From contig JAKAFL010000027.1 in the NCBI GenBank assembly GCA_021817945.1, positions 1 through 51,143 on the forward strand: a stretch of 51,143 bases of DNA, read 5' to 3'. The position numbers were made by a program, and so were the translations under genes. Of the stretch, positions 7,824 to 16,897 are shown in pieces. Within the stretch, counting starts at the first letter, position 1. Each line of letters opens with the position of its first letter. The stretch is from a bacterium (GTDB lineage Bacteria > Verrucomicrobiota > Verrucomicrobiia > Limisphaerales > UBA11358). Under the pieces are notes generated by a model, which was not told where the DNA came from, ran no database searches, and was given only the letters and a program-made list of their open reading frames with translations.

Positions 7824-9152
7824 TCAACCAGCAAACAAATCCTTGAATTCGGGCTGCTGTCCTTTCTCGTCCAAGAGTCCCACCCCGAGCCCACCGGGCG
7901 CGGGTGCGGCGAGTTTTTGGAAAAAATTGGGAAATGTCTTGTTCACACAAGCTGGATTCCTGATGCGTATCCCTGGTGTTCCCAGTCCGAACAGGGCAAA
8001 ACACATGGCCATCCGGTGGTCACCGTAGGTCTCCACCTCGGCGCCGTGCAATTCCCCTGCCTTGGCAGGCCTTACCTTTAAGGTGTCCCCCACCTCCTCC
8101 ACTCGCGCGCCACAACGGGACAACTCTGTTTTCAAGGCCTTCACCCGCTCACATTCCTGAAGGCGCAACCGGCCCAGGTCCTGAAAAACCACCTCTTCCC
8201 TGTTGTACGGAGCCAGGACTATCGCCGTCATGATGCTGTCCCCCAAATCTTTCACCCGGGATAGTTGCCGTGGCATGCCCGCAAAATGGCCATTCTCCAG
8301 GCGCAAACCCACCTGTGGAAATGCCGCATCCATCTGCCAACCGCTCACGGGCCAGCCTTCCACCGTGATGCCACCGCCCGATGATCCCCGGTTTAAAAGC
8401 CAGCGGGCCCCCCAAAAATAACTTCCGCTGCTCGCATCCGGCTCCACTTCAAACACCCCGCCATCCCATGGAAAAACCTTCATCATGCGGGTGGTCATGG
8501 CCACGTAAGGGGATTCCTCCGCATCCTCGCCTTGCACCGTTACTTTCCAACCACCCGCTTTTCCCGCCATCAACAAGGCGGATGCGAACTGGGAACTTTG
8601 GCGTATGTCCACGCGACAAACCGCGCCGTGCGCGCCGTTCAAGCCTTTTCCAAGGATCATCACCGGCAAACATTCACCTCCCTGATCTGCCTTCACCTCA
8701 TACCCAAGCTGTCGCAGCGCCCCAAACAGTCCACCCTGTGGCCGCTCATGCATGCGGGGCACCCCAACCAAGCGGTACGCTCCCTGGCCCAGGCAAACCA
8801 AGGCCGACAAAAACCGGGCTGCCGTGCCCGCGTTTCCCACTTTCAATTCCAGCGGATTCGCCGTCGTTCCGCCATTGGGAATGCCGCCTCCACAGCCATG
8901 CACATGGATGATTCGGTTGCAGGTCTCACCAGGATCGTCCTCCACGCGCACTTGGAAACCAAGAACTTTTAGAGCCTCGCTCATCACTTGGGTGTCCTCA
9001 CTCCACAAGGCTCCCAAAAGGGTCACCGGGCCCCGCGCCAGCGCCGCCAACATCAAGGCGCGATTGGTGATGCTTTTGGAACCCGGCACCCTCACCCGCG
9101 CCTCGCACCCGCCCTGGGGCGGCACAATTTCGATAAGACCCGGCAAACTCAT
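7824..9152 (-). CDS. aroA: 3-phosphoshikimate 1-carboxyvinyltransferase (EPSP synthase)
   Basis: A 442-residue enzyme of the shikimate pathway that joins phosphoenolpyruvate to shikimate 3-phosphate. The N-terminal PGSKSITNRAL motif is at residues 23-33, with Lys26 as the substrate-binding lysine. The PEP-site motif GNAGTAARFL is at 106-115 and has the glycine/alanine arrangement of glyphosate-sensitive class I enzymes. Near the C-terminus YGDHRMAMCFAL is the conserved DHRxAM block. The ATG overlaps the tyrA stop as ATGA, so translation is probably coupled. Clustering with tyrA and cmk is a common bacterial arrangement. Confidence 0.97.
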   Translation of the reverse strand: MSLPGLIEIVPPQGGCEARVRVPGSKSITNRALMLAALARGPVTLLGALWSEDTQVMSEALKVLGFQVRVEDDPGETCNRIIHVHGCGGGIPNGGTTANPLELKVGNAGTAARFLSALVCLGQGAYRLVGVPRMHERPQGGLFGALRQLGYEVKADQGGECLPVMILGKGLNGAHGAVCRVDIRQSSQFASALLMAGKAGGWKVTVQGEDAEESPYVAMTTRMMKVFPWDGGVFEVEPDASSGSYFWGARWLLNRGSSGGGITVEGWPVSGWQMDAAFPQVGLRLENGHFAGMPRQLSRVKDLGDSIMTAIVLAPYNREEVVFQDLGRLRLQECERVKALKTELSRCGARVEEVGDTLKVRPAKAGELHGAEVETYGDHRMAMCFALFGLGTPGIRIRNPACVNKTFPNFFQKLAAPAPGGLGVGLLDEKGQQPEFKDLFAG

Positions 9153-10159
9153 GGCCTTGGACTCCCGCCTGCGCCTTTGGCACGACCGGGCCCTGCGTTG
9201 CCCGGCATTTCAACGGTTCTCTGAACCGGCGCTGCTCTGCGCCGGTTTTTCCCAGGTCGCGCCGCATCAAGCGCCAATCGCGTATCTTCGAGCCACGCAT
9301 CCCTTTGGTCTCGCGCAAGGAGCAACTGTTTTTCCAGCCCGGCCCCGTTTGCCGCACGAACCAGCTTTCTAAACCGTTCCAGTTCGGCCACGTATTCACC
9401 CAAGGCTCGGTCCACCTCGGCATTATTGGCCAATAAAATATCACGCCATAACTCAGGCGAACCGGATGCCACCCGTGTCGTGTCCCGGAATCCTGTGGCG
9501 CACAACCGACCCCGTTCGCGGGAATTCCTGCGCTCCCGGCCAAGTACAAGCCCGGCCAGGGCAGAAGCCGCCACATGCGGTAAATGGCTTGTTCGAGCCA
9601 CCACGGCATCATGTCGCCCTGCCTCCATCTTCACCACGCGACAGCCCAAGCCCTCCCACAAACCCCGCACGGCAGCCAATACCCTGCGCGGCGTGCGGTA
9701 GGACGGAGTCACCACGCAAACCGCTCCGGATAACAAATCCCAACGCGCGGCGGAAGGGCCCGTCTTTTCGCTGCCTGCCATGGGATGGCTGCCCACGAAA
9801 AATCCCCCTGAAGATTGCACAATGGGGCCCACCTCGCTTAGAACTGGTTTTTTCACGCTCCCCACGTCTGTGACCAGCGCTCCGGGCTTCAAGGCGGGCG
9901 CCATTTTCCCCGCCAACCCCGCCATGGACAAGACAGGCGTGGCCAGAATCACCAAATCCGCCCGGCTCACCGCCGCCAGCAAATCCACCGTGGCGTAATC
10001 CGCAAGCCCAAATCGTTCGCAGCCTTTCACGCCGTCCTGGTCCCGAACATATGCGGCCACTTCACCCGCCAGCCCAAAACGGCGCAGGCCCAAGGCGATG
10101 GATCCGCCCAGCAACCCCAATCCAATGATCGTAACCTTTCCAAACAACACGCCCGTCAT
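9149..10159 (-). CDS. tyrA: Prephenate/arogenate dehydrogenase
   Basis: An NAD(P)-dependent dehydrogenase (336 residues from ATG 10159) that converts prephenate or arogenate in tyrosine synthesis. The Rossmann motif GLGLLGGS is at residues 13-20. The prephenate-site segment VGSHPMAGSEKTG and the later RTSHLPHVAASAL with its conserved histidine are typical of TyrA. ATG 10159 brings the nucleotide fold to the N-terminus as in the family, but in-frame starts at 10180, 10198 and GTG 10210 are possible. The last about 40 residues are basic, glycine- and proline-rich and outside the family fold; no ACT domain is visible. It heads the operon tyrA-aroA-cmk-plsC. Confidence 0.93.
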   Translation of the reverse strand: MTGVLFGKVTIIGLGLLGGSIALGLRRFGLAGEVAAYVRDQDGVKGCERFGLADYATVDLLAAVSRADLVILATPVLSMAGLAGKMAPALKPGALVTDVGSVKKPVLSEVGPIVQSSGGFFVGSHPMAGSEKTGPSAARWDLLSGAVCVVTPSYRTPRRVLAAVRGLWEGLGCRVVKMEAGRHDAVVARTSHLPHVAASALAGLVLGRERRNSRERGRLCATGFRDTTRVASGSPELWRDILLANNAEVDRALGEYVAELERFRKLVRAANGAGLEKQLLLARDQRDAWLEDTRLALDAARPGKNRRRAAPVQRTVEMPGNAGPGRAKGAGGSPRP

Positions 10160-10478
10160 GCTAACCAATCCGGTCCCCATCGGAAATTCCAAAATCATGC
10201 CGCGCACCACTTTTCATTCAATCCCTTTCCACCTGAAAGCGCATCGCTCTCGAGTGATAACATGAAGACTCAAAACACCGACCTGCCCCTTTCACATAGG
10301 GATTTATTCAACCTGTTGAAAAGGGCTGGTTTGTGTGAAAAAAAAGAAATCAATGCCAGACAAAACCCAGATTCAAAGCCCCAATACATTGACATGCTCG
10401 GGAAAAACCGATCCTCTTTCGGTCTGGATTATTGTCCAGGGAGATTCGATGCAACCCAAGAACGTGGAATCGCAGGGC
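10160..10478. other. Spacer between nuoN and the tyrA operon
   Basis: About 320 bases lie between the end of the nuo operon and tyrA, both transcribed leftwards. I see no convincing gene. It must contain the nuo 3' end and the tyrA promoter, but no strong hairpin-plus-T-tract is obvious. Confidence 0.4.
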
Positions 10479-11927
10479 CTATTTAATGGCGGAAGCCGCC
10501 GACATGGCAAAATTCAGTACCGATTCGGGAAACAGGCCAAGCCAGAAAATGCCGGCCACACAAATGGCGATGGAGAACCTTGCGGGACCTGAGACGGTGA
10601 TGGGGGACAAATCCGCGGGGTCCCTGGTCCAATAAATGGCCCTGATGACATTGAAATAATAAGAAATGGAAATAATGACACCGACCAGGGCGATGAAGGC
10701 CAGGAGATAGTAACCATGGTGAGCCGGACCCTGCTCAATAATGGCCTTTAGCAGGAGAAATTTCCCAAAAAAACCGGCCAGGGGCGGGATGCCTGCGAGT
10801 GAAACCATTGAAATAGTCATGGTCGTGGCCAGAAGCGGGGAGCGATGGTTCAAGCCCGCCAACCCGGAAACATTTTCATCGGGAACATGCCTGAGGACCA
10901 AAGCAATGACAAAGAAAGCAGCCGTGACGGTAAAGAGGTAGCCGGCGAGATAATACATGACAGCGGCCTGACCGGAAGAATTCAGGGCTGCAACGCCCAA
11001 GAGCAGGTAGCCAGCATGGGCAATGCTTGAATAACCCAGCATGCGTTTCAAGTTGCGTTGGGGCATGGCGCAGAGATTGCCATAGAGAATGGTGATGGCA
11101 GACAGCGCCATGAGAAGATGCACCCAATGGTGGGTGACGGCTGGGATGGCCACAAAAAGAACGCGCAACAGCAGGACGAAACCGGCAGCCTTGGAACCTA
11201 TGGCCAGGAAAGCCGTGGTGGGCGTGGGGGCGCCCTGGTAAACATCCGGAGCCCATACCTGGAATGGGAAGGCGGCGATTTTGAAACCAAGCCCAACCAG
11301 AACAAAAAGGCAACCCGCCAGAAAAAGCTTGTTATTGACGAACTGGCCGGAAACCTGTGCCAGGCCATTGAAATTCAGCTCACCTGACGTGCCCCAGATG
11401 AGGGCAATGCCAAACACCATGAAGGCGGAAGCCAGCGCCCCGAGAATGAGGTATTTGACGGCAGCTTCAAGCGAGGCCAGGCGGTTTTTTTGGAAACTGG
11501 TCAACACATAAAAGGTGATGGTGATCAGCTCGATGGAAACAAACAGCATGACGAAGTCATTGGCGGAGGCGGCAAACAACATGCCAGCGAGGGCAAAAAC
11601 CACCAGGGAGTAATACTCATTCAACCCTGAGGCGAAACGATCCGAGAACTCAGCCGCCAAAAATAAAACCAGAATGGCCGAGCCTATGAAAAGCCTCTTG
11701 AAAAACAAGGCCATCGGGTCCTCGACAAAGGATCCACTAAAAGAAGCGCCAAAAATGGAGCACACGCCATCGCCGCTGAAGCTGACCAGAAGCAGGCCAG
11801 CCAAGGCCACGATACCCGCATAAGCCAGGTAACGTTTGCGATCCGGGGCGACAAAAAAGTCCGCCAGCATCAGCACCATGCCAAGGGCAATAACGCAAAT
11901 TTCCAATGTGATAGAAGAAGAGTTCAT
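10479..11927 (-). CDS. nuoN: NADH-quinone oxidoreductase subunit N
   Basis: A 482-residue antiporter-like membrane subunit of complex I, one of the three proton-channel subunits in the membrane arm. It has about 14 hydrophobic helices. Conserved Mrp-type features include the broken-helix segment VKYLILGALASAFMVFG with its lysine, and the PFQVWAPDVYQGAPTP block after a lysine in GFKIAAF. It is the last gene of the nuo operon. The start chosen is the ATG overlapping the nuoM stop (TGATG), one base of overlap; a TTG one codon upstream is also in frame. Confidence 0.97.
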   Translation of the reverse strand: MNSSSITLEICVIALGMVLMLADFFVAPDRKRYLAYAGIVALAGLLLVSFSGDGVCSIFGASFSGSFVEDPMALFFKRLFIGSAILVLFLAAEFSDRFASGLNEYYSLVVFALAGMLFAASANDFVMLFVSIELITITFYVLTSFQKNRLASLEAAVKYLILGALASAFMVFGIALIWGTSGELNFNGLAQVSGQFVNNKLFLAGCLFVLVGLGFKIAAFPFQVWAPDVYQGAPTPTTAFLAIGSKAAGFVLLLRVLFVAIPAVTHHWVHLLMALSAITILYGNLCAMPQRNLKRMLGYSSIAHAGYLLLGVAALNSSGQAAVMYYLAGYLFTVTAAFFVIALVLRHVPDENVSGLAGLNHRSPLLATTMTISMVSLAGIPPLAGFFGKFLLLKAIIEQGPAHHGYYLLAFIALVGVIISISYYFNVIRAIYWTRDPADLSPITVSGPARFSIAICVAGIFWLGLFPESVLNFAMSAASAIK

Positions 11928-13495
11928 CAATTTCCAAGTGGGGATTTTAAAGGGGCAGCCTGAGCCATGGCCACGAGTGTGGGGCCTGTTTTCCGGGTTT
12001 GTGCGCTGGCGGTCAGCCTGGCGGCATCCGGGTTGATTTTATCCGTGAGCAAACTTGGAACACAGCCAAACAGCAGGAGGCTGGCGAGGAGGAGGGCATA
12101 AGGAATTTTGCGCCAAAGACTTGTGGACCCGGAAATTTGAGCAAACTCCGATGGCAATGGGCCGTGAAGGACATTGCGGATGGCACGGGTCATGTAAACC
12201 GCGCCAATGATCAATCCACCCCATAGGGCCAGGGTGACGATGAAATGGAGGGCGGGCACGGACCAGACACCGAAAAAGACGGTGACTTCTCCGACGAAAT
12301 TGGCAAACCCGGGCAGGCCGCATCCTGCCATGGCGGCCATGAGCAGCAAGGTTCCAACGAAAGGCAGCTTTCGACAGAGGCCTCCAAGCTCGCTGATTTC
12401 CAACGTGCCGGTTTTTTGGTAGATAAAGCCACTGAGGGCAAAACTGAGCGCGGCCAGGAAACCGTGAGCCACCATGATCAGAACAGCACCGGAAAGGCCA
12501 ATAAGATTGAGACTGGCGATGCCGAGGAAGATGAAACCCATGTGAGCCACACTGGAATTCCCGATGAGAAGGTTGAGATCGCGCTGGCGCATGGCCACCC
12601 AACCATTGTAGAGAATATTACCAATCGCAAGCCAGGCAATGGCCATCATCCAATGATGCATGGCCTGAGGCAGGAGCGGAACAGCGAGGCGAATCAGGCC
12701 GTAAAGGCCGAATTTTTTGAGAACCCCGGAATGAAGCATGGCGGTGGGGGCCGGTGCCACACCATAGCCGAGGGGTGCCCACGAATGAAAAGGCCAGAGG
12801 GAAACCAGGATGCCAAACCCAAAAAGGAGGAAGGGGAAAATGAAATTCTGGACATTCACCGGGAGGGGGTTGGCCTTGATGACATCAATCAGCTTGGGAA
12901 TGTCAAAGGTGTTGGCCCCGGATTGCAGGTAAAGGGCAATCAAGCCGAGCAAGGCAATAAGCGCGCCGATGCTCAGGTAAAGGGTGATCTGAAACGTGGC
13001 ATAATTTTTACGTTCCCCCCTGCCCCAAACGCCAATCATGATGAAAGTGGGAACCAAGGCAAGTTCGTGCAGAAAATAAAAGAAAAACAAATCCAGTGAT
13101 GCAAAGGCTCCAAGGATGCCCCCGGACATGAGCAGCAACAGAATATAGAACTCCTTCTCACGGTTCTTAATCTCCCAGGAGCACAAGGTGGCGGCAAACG
13201 CCACGATGGCCCCCATGAGAATCAAACCCACGTTGATGCCATCCACCCCCACGTGGTAACTGATTCCCAAGGAACCGACCCACGGAACATCCTGGACAAA
13301 ACGGAAACCCTCTGAATCCACCTGCGCCTGGTTGAAGTGGCAAAACATGCCCACGGCAAGGATCATTGAAACAAAAGCGGCCAGGACTGAAACGGCCCTG
13401 AAAATGACCCGATAATTGGACGGCACGAGGAGCAGCAAAAGCGCCACAAAGATGGGAATGCCTGCGATATAAGTAAGGATGGAGATGTTATTCAT
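11927..13495 (-). CDS. nuoM: NADH-quinone oxidoreductase subunit M
   Basis: A 522-residue Mrp-antiporter-like subunit of complex I with about 14 transmembrane helices. Visible hallmarks are the first-half glutamate region YFLHELALVPTFIMIGVWG, the lysine-bearing ATFQITLYLS and the PFHSWAPLGYGVAPAPTAMLHSG block. It has a longer than usual C-terminal tail (about 30 polar residues, KTGPTLVAMAQ...) beyond the last helix. The ATG overlaps nuoL's stop as ATGA and the stop overlaps nuoN by one base, so L, M and N are translationally linked. Confidence 0.97.
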   Translation of the reverse strand: MNNISILTYIAGIPIFVALLLLLVPSNYRVIFRAVSVLAAFVSMILAVGMFCHFNQAQVDSEGFRFVQDVPWVGSLGISYHVGVDGINVGLILMGAIVAFAATLCSWEIKNREKEFYILLLLMSGGILGAFASLDLFFFYFLHELALVPTFIMIGVWGRGERKNYATFQITLYLSIGALIALLGLIALYLQSGANTFDIPKLIDVIKANPLPVNVQNFIFPFLLFGFGILVSLWPFHSWAPLGYGVAPAPTAMLHSGVLKKFGLYGLIRLAVPLLPQAMHHWMMAIAWLAIGNILYNGWVAMRQRDLNLLIGNSSVAHMGFIFLGIASLNLIGLSGAVLIMVAHGFLAALSFALSGFIYQKTGTLEISELGGLCRKLPFVGTLLLMAAMAGCGLPGFANFVGEVTVFFGVWSVPALHFIVTLALWGGLIIGAVYMTRAIRNVLHGPLPSEFAQISGSTSLWRKIPYALLLASLLLFGCVPSLLTDKINPDAARLTASAQTRKTGPTLVAMAQAAPLKSPLGN

Positions 13496-15360
13496 TTGCT
13501 GATGACAAAATAGAGAAGCACAACCACACCCAAGACAAGCAGGAAGGCATAGGTCTGCAGGTTGCCGGTCTGGAGAAAACGCAGGCCCCGTCCGGAAAGG
13601 GATGTTCCACCACGCAAGGCGCCGATGACAACCCCCTCAAGCAGCCAGCGATCCACGACACCACAAATACCGGCAATCAAATCGTGAAGGCGGACAAAAG
13701 TGGCCTCGTAAAGCTCATCAAAGTAAAAACGGTTTTTCATGGCGGAAGCCAGTGGGCCCAACCGGGCGGGCAAAGGATCGGAAGCGGCATTGCGGTAGAA
13801 GTGAAAGGCGGCAAACAGGCCCGCCAACACAGCGCCCAAGCCGACAAATGCGCCAAGCGGTGATTGGGAAAAGGGTTCCATGAGGCGCTGGCCAAACGAA
13901 AGCCCGGCCAGATCCGGGTTGAACTGGGAATTGTAAATGTCATTAATGCCAATCACCCCGCCCGCCACCGCAAAAACCGCTAGAATTAACAGAGGCCAGG
14001 TCATGACCGCAGGGGATTCATGGGCATGACGCGCCGCATCAGTGCGGGGTTGGCCCAGAAACGCCACAAAAAACAGGCGGAACATGTAGAACGCAGTCAG
14101 GCCCGCCACCCCTGCGCCAAGGAAATAAAGCCCGTAATGATGCTGGTCCAAAGCCTGTCCCAGAATGGAGTCCTTGGAGTAAAACCCGCTGAAAGGAGGC
14201 ACACCGCTCAGGGCCAGCGTGCCGACCAAAAAGGTCCAAAAGGTGATGGGCATTTTATTTTTCAAGGCTCCCATTTTCCAAATGTCCTGCTCCTCATGCA
14301 GGGCGTGAATGACAGACCCTGAACCCAAAAACAGCAGGGCTTTGAAAAAGGCATGCGTGGTGAGATGAAACATGGCCGGCGTGCGACCCGCCAAACCCAC
14401 CGCCATGACCATGTACCCCAATTGGGACAGGGTGGAATAGGCAAGGATTCGCTTGATATCATTTTGTTGCACAGCGATCAAGGCGGCCAGCAAGGCGGTG
14501 AAACCTCCGATCAGCGCAATCCAATGCAGGGCATCGGCATTAAGAAGAAAATACACGCGGCAAAGCATGTAAACGCCAGCCGCCACCATTGTGGCGGCGT
14601 GGATGAGCGCGGAAACAGGGGTGGGACCCTCCATGGCATCAGCAAGCCAGACATGCAGCGGAAACTGGGCGGATTTACCCACGGCGCCGCAAAAAATCAG
14701 CAAACCAGCCGCCGTGGCCATGCCACCCAAAAGAGTGGGGTTCTGGCTGAGAACGGATTCCAAAGTCGAAAAATTCAAAGAACCCAGCAAGCCCCAAACC
14801 AGTAGGATTCCCAGGAGAAAGCCGAAATCGCCGAGGCGATTGACGATGAAAGCCTTTTTGGCGGCATCCCCGGCGCTGGGTTTTTCAAACCAGAACCCAA
14901 TCAACAGGTAACTGGATACACCGACCAATTCCCAAAAAATGAACATTTGCAGAAAATTGTCCGCCAGGACAATTCCAAGCATCGAAAAGGTGAACAGACT
15001 GAGAAACGCAAAAAACCGGGCCATTCCCTTGTCTTCATGCATGTATCCATAGGAGTAAATATGGATGGCGCCCCCCACCCCGGTGACAATGAGCAACATC
15101 ATCAGGCTGAGAGGGTCCAGACGAAGGCCGATGTCCACATTCAAGCCGCCAATATGAAGCCACGGCACAAAAACATCCGTTGTGGCGGGGTGAAACCCGT
15201 TGGCGCAAATAAACAGGACCGTGAGCAGAAAACCGATGGAGACTGCGCCAATGGATATAAGGCTGCTCACCGTTTTATTGCCAAGTGTAAATAGAGCAAT
15301 AAAGGCGGCGGCCGCCAGCGGCAAAAACAGGATGATCCAGGGGAAAATTTGGTCTTTCAT
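13492..15360 (-). CDS. nuoL: NADH-quinone oxidoreductase subunit L
   Basis: A 622-residue distal proton-pumping subunit of complex I. It carries the full antiporter-like core: HIYSYGYMHEDKGMARFF near the first conserved loop, FWELVGVSSYLLIGFW with the key glutamate, then PLHVWLADAMEGPTPVSALIHAATMV. A C-terminal extension has the amphipathic region before a final transmembrane helix (residues about 595-620), matching the lateral helix that NuoL lays along the membrane arm. ATG 15360 is preferred over an in-frame TTG three codons upstream. No Shine-Dalgarno site is obvious. It lies 11 bases after nuoK. Confidence 0.97.
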   Translation of the reverse strand: MKDQIFPWIILFLPLAAAAFIALFTLGNKTVSSLISIGAVSIGFLLTVLFICANGFHPATTDVFVPWLHIGGLNVDIGLRLDPLSLMMLLIVTGVGGAIHIYSYGYMHEDKGMARFFAFLSLFTFSMLGIVLADNFLQMFIFWELVGVSSYLLIGFWFEKPSAGDAAKKAFIVNRLGDFGFLLGILLVWGLLGSLNFSTLESVLSQNPTLLGGMATAAGLLIFCGAVGKSAQFPLHVWLADAMEGPTPVSALIHAATMVAAGVYMLCRVYFLLNADALHWIALIGGFTALLAALIAVQQNDIKRILAYSTLSQLGYMVMAVGLAGRTPAMFHLTTHAFFKALLFLGSGSVIHALHEEQDIWKMGALKNKMPITFWTFLVGTLALSGVPPFSGFYSKDSILGQALDQHHYGLYFLGAGVAGLTAFYMFRLFFVAFLGQPRTDAARHAHESPAVMTWPLLILAVFAVAGGVIGINDIYNSQFNPDLAGLSFGQRLMEPFSQSPLGAFVGLGAVLAGLFAAFHFYRNAASDPLPARLGPLASAMKNRFYFDELYEATFVRLHDLIAGICGVVDRWLLEGVVIGALRGGTSLSGRGLRFLQTGNLQTYAFLLVLGVVVLLYFVISK

Positions 15361-15371
15361 TGAGGTCAAAT

Positions 15372-15677
15372 TCAGAGTTTGAGGGTGGCCAGATCCTCCA
15401 CATGAGCGGTTGGGCGTTTTCGAAAGAGGGCCACAATCAAGGCAAGACCCACGGCCACCTCGGCGGCAGCCACTGTGATAATGAAAAAGACGACAACCTG
15501 GCCATCCAATTTGTTGTTGAAGCGCGAAAAGGAAACCAGCGCCAAATTGGCTGCGTTCAACATCAGCTCCAGGGACATGTAAATGACCAGCAGATTGCGC
15601 CGCATGATCACCCCCAGCAGGCCAAGGGCAAAAAGAAGGAAACTAACGGTAAGGAACTGTTCAAGTCCAACGTTCAT
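15372..15677 (-). CDS. nuoK: NADH-quinone oxidoreductase subunit K
   Basis: A 101-residue, three-helix membrane subunit of complex I. The conserved sequence [18 protein letters not shown] in helix 2 contains the functionally important glutamate (MSLELMLNA), and helix 3 has [18 protein letters not shown] with the second conserved glutamate. Length is standard. It lies four bases after nuoJ and 11 before nuoL. Confidence 0.97.
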   Translation of the reverse strand: MNVGLEQFLTVSFLLFALGLLGVIMRRNLLVIYMSLELMLNAANLALVSFSRFNNKLDGQVVVFFIITVAAAEVAVGLALIVALFRKRPTAHVEDLATLKL

Positions 15678-15681
15678 AAAA

Positions 15682-16326
15682 TCAATGTTTGGTTTGGGTG
15701 GATGCCGTTGTGGGGGCTGTGGACTGTGGAACCGCAGTGGATTCCTTGCCCACGCCGGGTTCCGTCCCTGACGAGGGGGCTGATATCCTAGGCTTGGAAT
15801 CCCTGGAGCTTAGGAAAATGACACCCACCATGGCAACCAGCAGAAGGACGGAGACCACCTCGAAAGGAAGGACAAACTGGGTGAATAGCAACTTCCCCAA
15901 AGGGGCGGTGTCACCCTCAATCGAAGGATTGGCAGCGGACGTGGCGGGCGACTGATGCAGGCAGTCAATGAAAAGACGCACGATCAGGCCCACTGAAAGA
16001 ATTCCCGCGAAAAACCCAAACAAGTTGATTCTTCTGCGCAACTCCTCCTTGATTTCCAAGAGCATGATGACGAAAAGGAACAGGACGATCACGGCACCCG
16101 CGTAAACGAGAATTTGGACCGCAGCGAGAAAGAACGCATGCAGCAGCAGAAAAAGCCCGGCCATGCTGATGATGGCAAGGACCAGAAACATGGCGCTCGT
16201 GACAGGGTTGCGGCTAAACGGGTTGGCCACAACCAGGGCTGCACAAACGAGGGTGAAAGTGGCGAACAAATAAAAAAGGCCGGTCGAAACCAGCGTACCA
16301 TCCAATAATGAATTAAGCGATTCCAT
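15682..16326 (-). CDS. nuoJ: NADH-quinone oxidoreductase subunit J
   Basis: A 214-residue membrane subunit of complex I with five transmembrane helices. Helix 3 carries the conserved [21 protein letters not shown] segment (the tyrosine-alanine-glycine bend), which forms part of the central water channel. The about 40-residue C-terminal tail ([14 protein letters not shown]..., serine/threonine/proline-rich) is hydrophilic and looks unstructured; it is longer than the core requires. Six bases separate it from nuoI. Confidence 0.95.
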   Translation of the reverse strand: MESLNSLLDGTLVSTGLFYLFATFTLVCAALVVANPFSRNPVTSAMFLVLAIISMAGLFLLLHAFFLAAVQILVYAGAVIVLFLFVIMLLEIKEELRRRINLFGFFAGILSVGLIVRLFIDCLHQSPATSAANPSIEGDTAPLGKLLFTQFVLPFEVVSVLLLVAMVGVIFLSSRDSKPRISAPSSGTEPGVGKESTAVPQSTAPTTASTQTKH

Positions 16327-16332
16327 GTCAGG

Positions 16333-16896
16333 TCAAACGTTCACCGGGAATTGTTCCTGGGTTTTTGCTTCCTCGAGTTTGTGTTTCCATTTCTGAATGC
16401 CTCCCACCGTTCCACCGAGCGCGAGAAGCTTTTCCTTGTTATAAATCAATTCCCCGCGGCTGAGGCCGGTCAGGGAGTAATCCTTCTGGAGGAAAATGGC
16501 TTCCTCCGGGCACACTTCCTGGCAAAGACCGCAGTAAATGCAACGAAGCATGTTGATTTCGAACTCCTCTGGCATTTTTTCCGCATTTTTTCGGTCAGCA
16601 GGCAGGCCGTTGGGACCGGGTGGCGTTATTTTAATGGCCTTGGGTGGACAAACAAACTCGCATAGCTGGCAAGACACGCACTTGGTGCTGCCTTCCTGGT
16701 CACGGACAAGATAGGGAGCGCCCCGGTACCCATCGGGAAGGGTCCATCGCTGTTCAGGGTATTCCATGGTTACCTGACCACCCTTGAAGAGTGACCGCCA
16801 GGCGTGGCGCATGGTCACCTTCAGGCCACCCAAAACGGCTGGCAGGTAAAGCTTCTCCCAGAAACCCAAAGATTTTCGATCCACAATTATTGCCAT
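16333..16896 (-). CDS. nuoI: NADH-quinone oxidoreductase subunit I
   Basis: A 187-residue iron-sulfur subunit that carries clusters N6a and N6b between the peripheral arm and the quinone site. Two 4Fe-4S motifs are intact: C73-x2-C76-x2-C79-x3-C83-P and C119-x2-C122-x2-C125-x3-C129-P. The N-terminus has the usual short amphipathic membrane-associating helix (LPAVLGGLKVTMRHAWRSLF). Between the motifs is an insertion rich in proline and charged residues (TPPGPNGLPADRKNAEK). The gene starts one base after nuoH's stop region. Confidence 0.97.
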   Translation of the reverse strand: MAIIVDRKSLGFWEKLYLPAVLGGLKVTMRHAWRSLFKGGQVTMEYPEQRWTLPDGYRGAPYLVRDQEGSTKCVSCQLCEFVCPPKAIKITPPGPNGLPADRKNAEKMPEEFEINMLRCIYCGLCQEVCPEEAIFLQKDYSLTGLSRGELIYNKEKLLALGGTVGGIQKWKHKLEEAKTQEQFPVNV

Positions 16897-16897
16897 A

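Noticed and set aside
9211-9250. Hairpin AACCGGCGC-6-GCGCCGGTT followed by TTT
   Set aside because: It is a strong stem with T's only on the plus strand, where no gene ends; it lies inside the tyrA coding sequence.
12245-13099. Long plus-strand open frame opposite nuoM
   Set aside because: It is the antisense shadow of a strongly conserved nuo gene; composition is charged and low in hydrophobics, with no family features.
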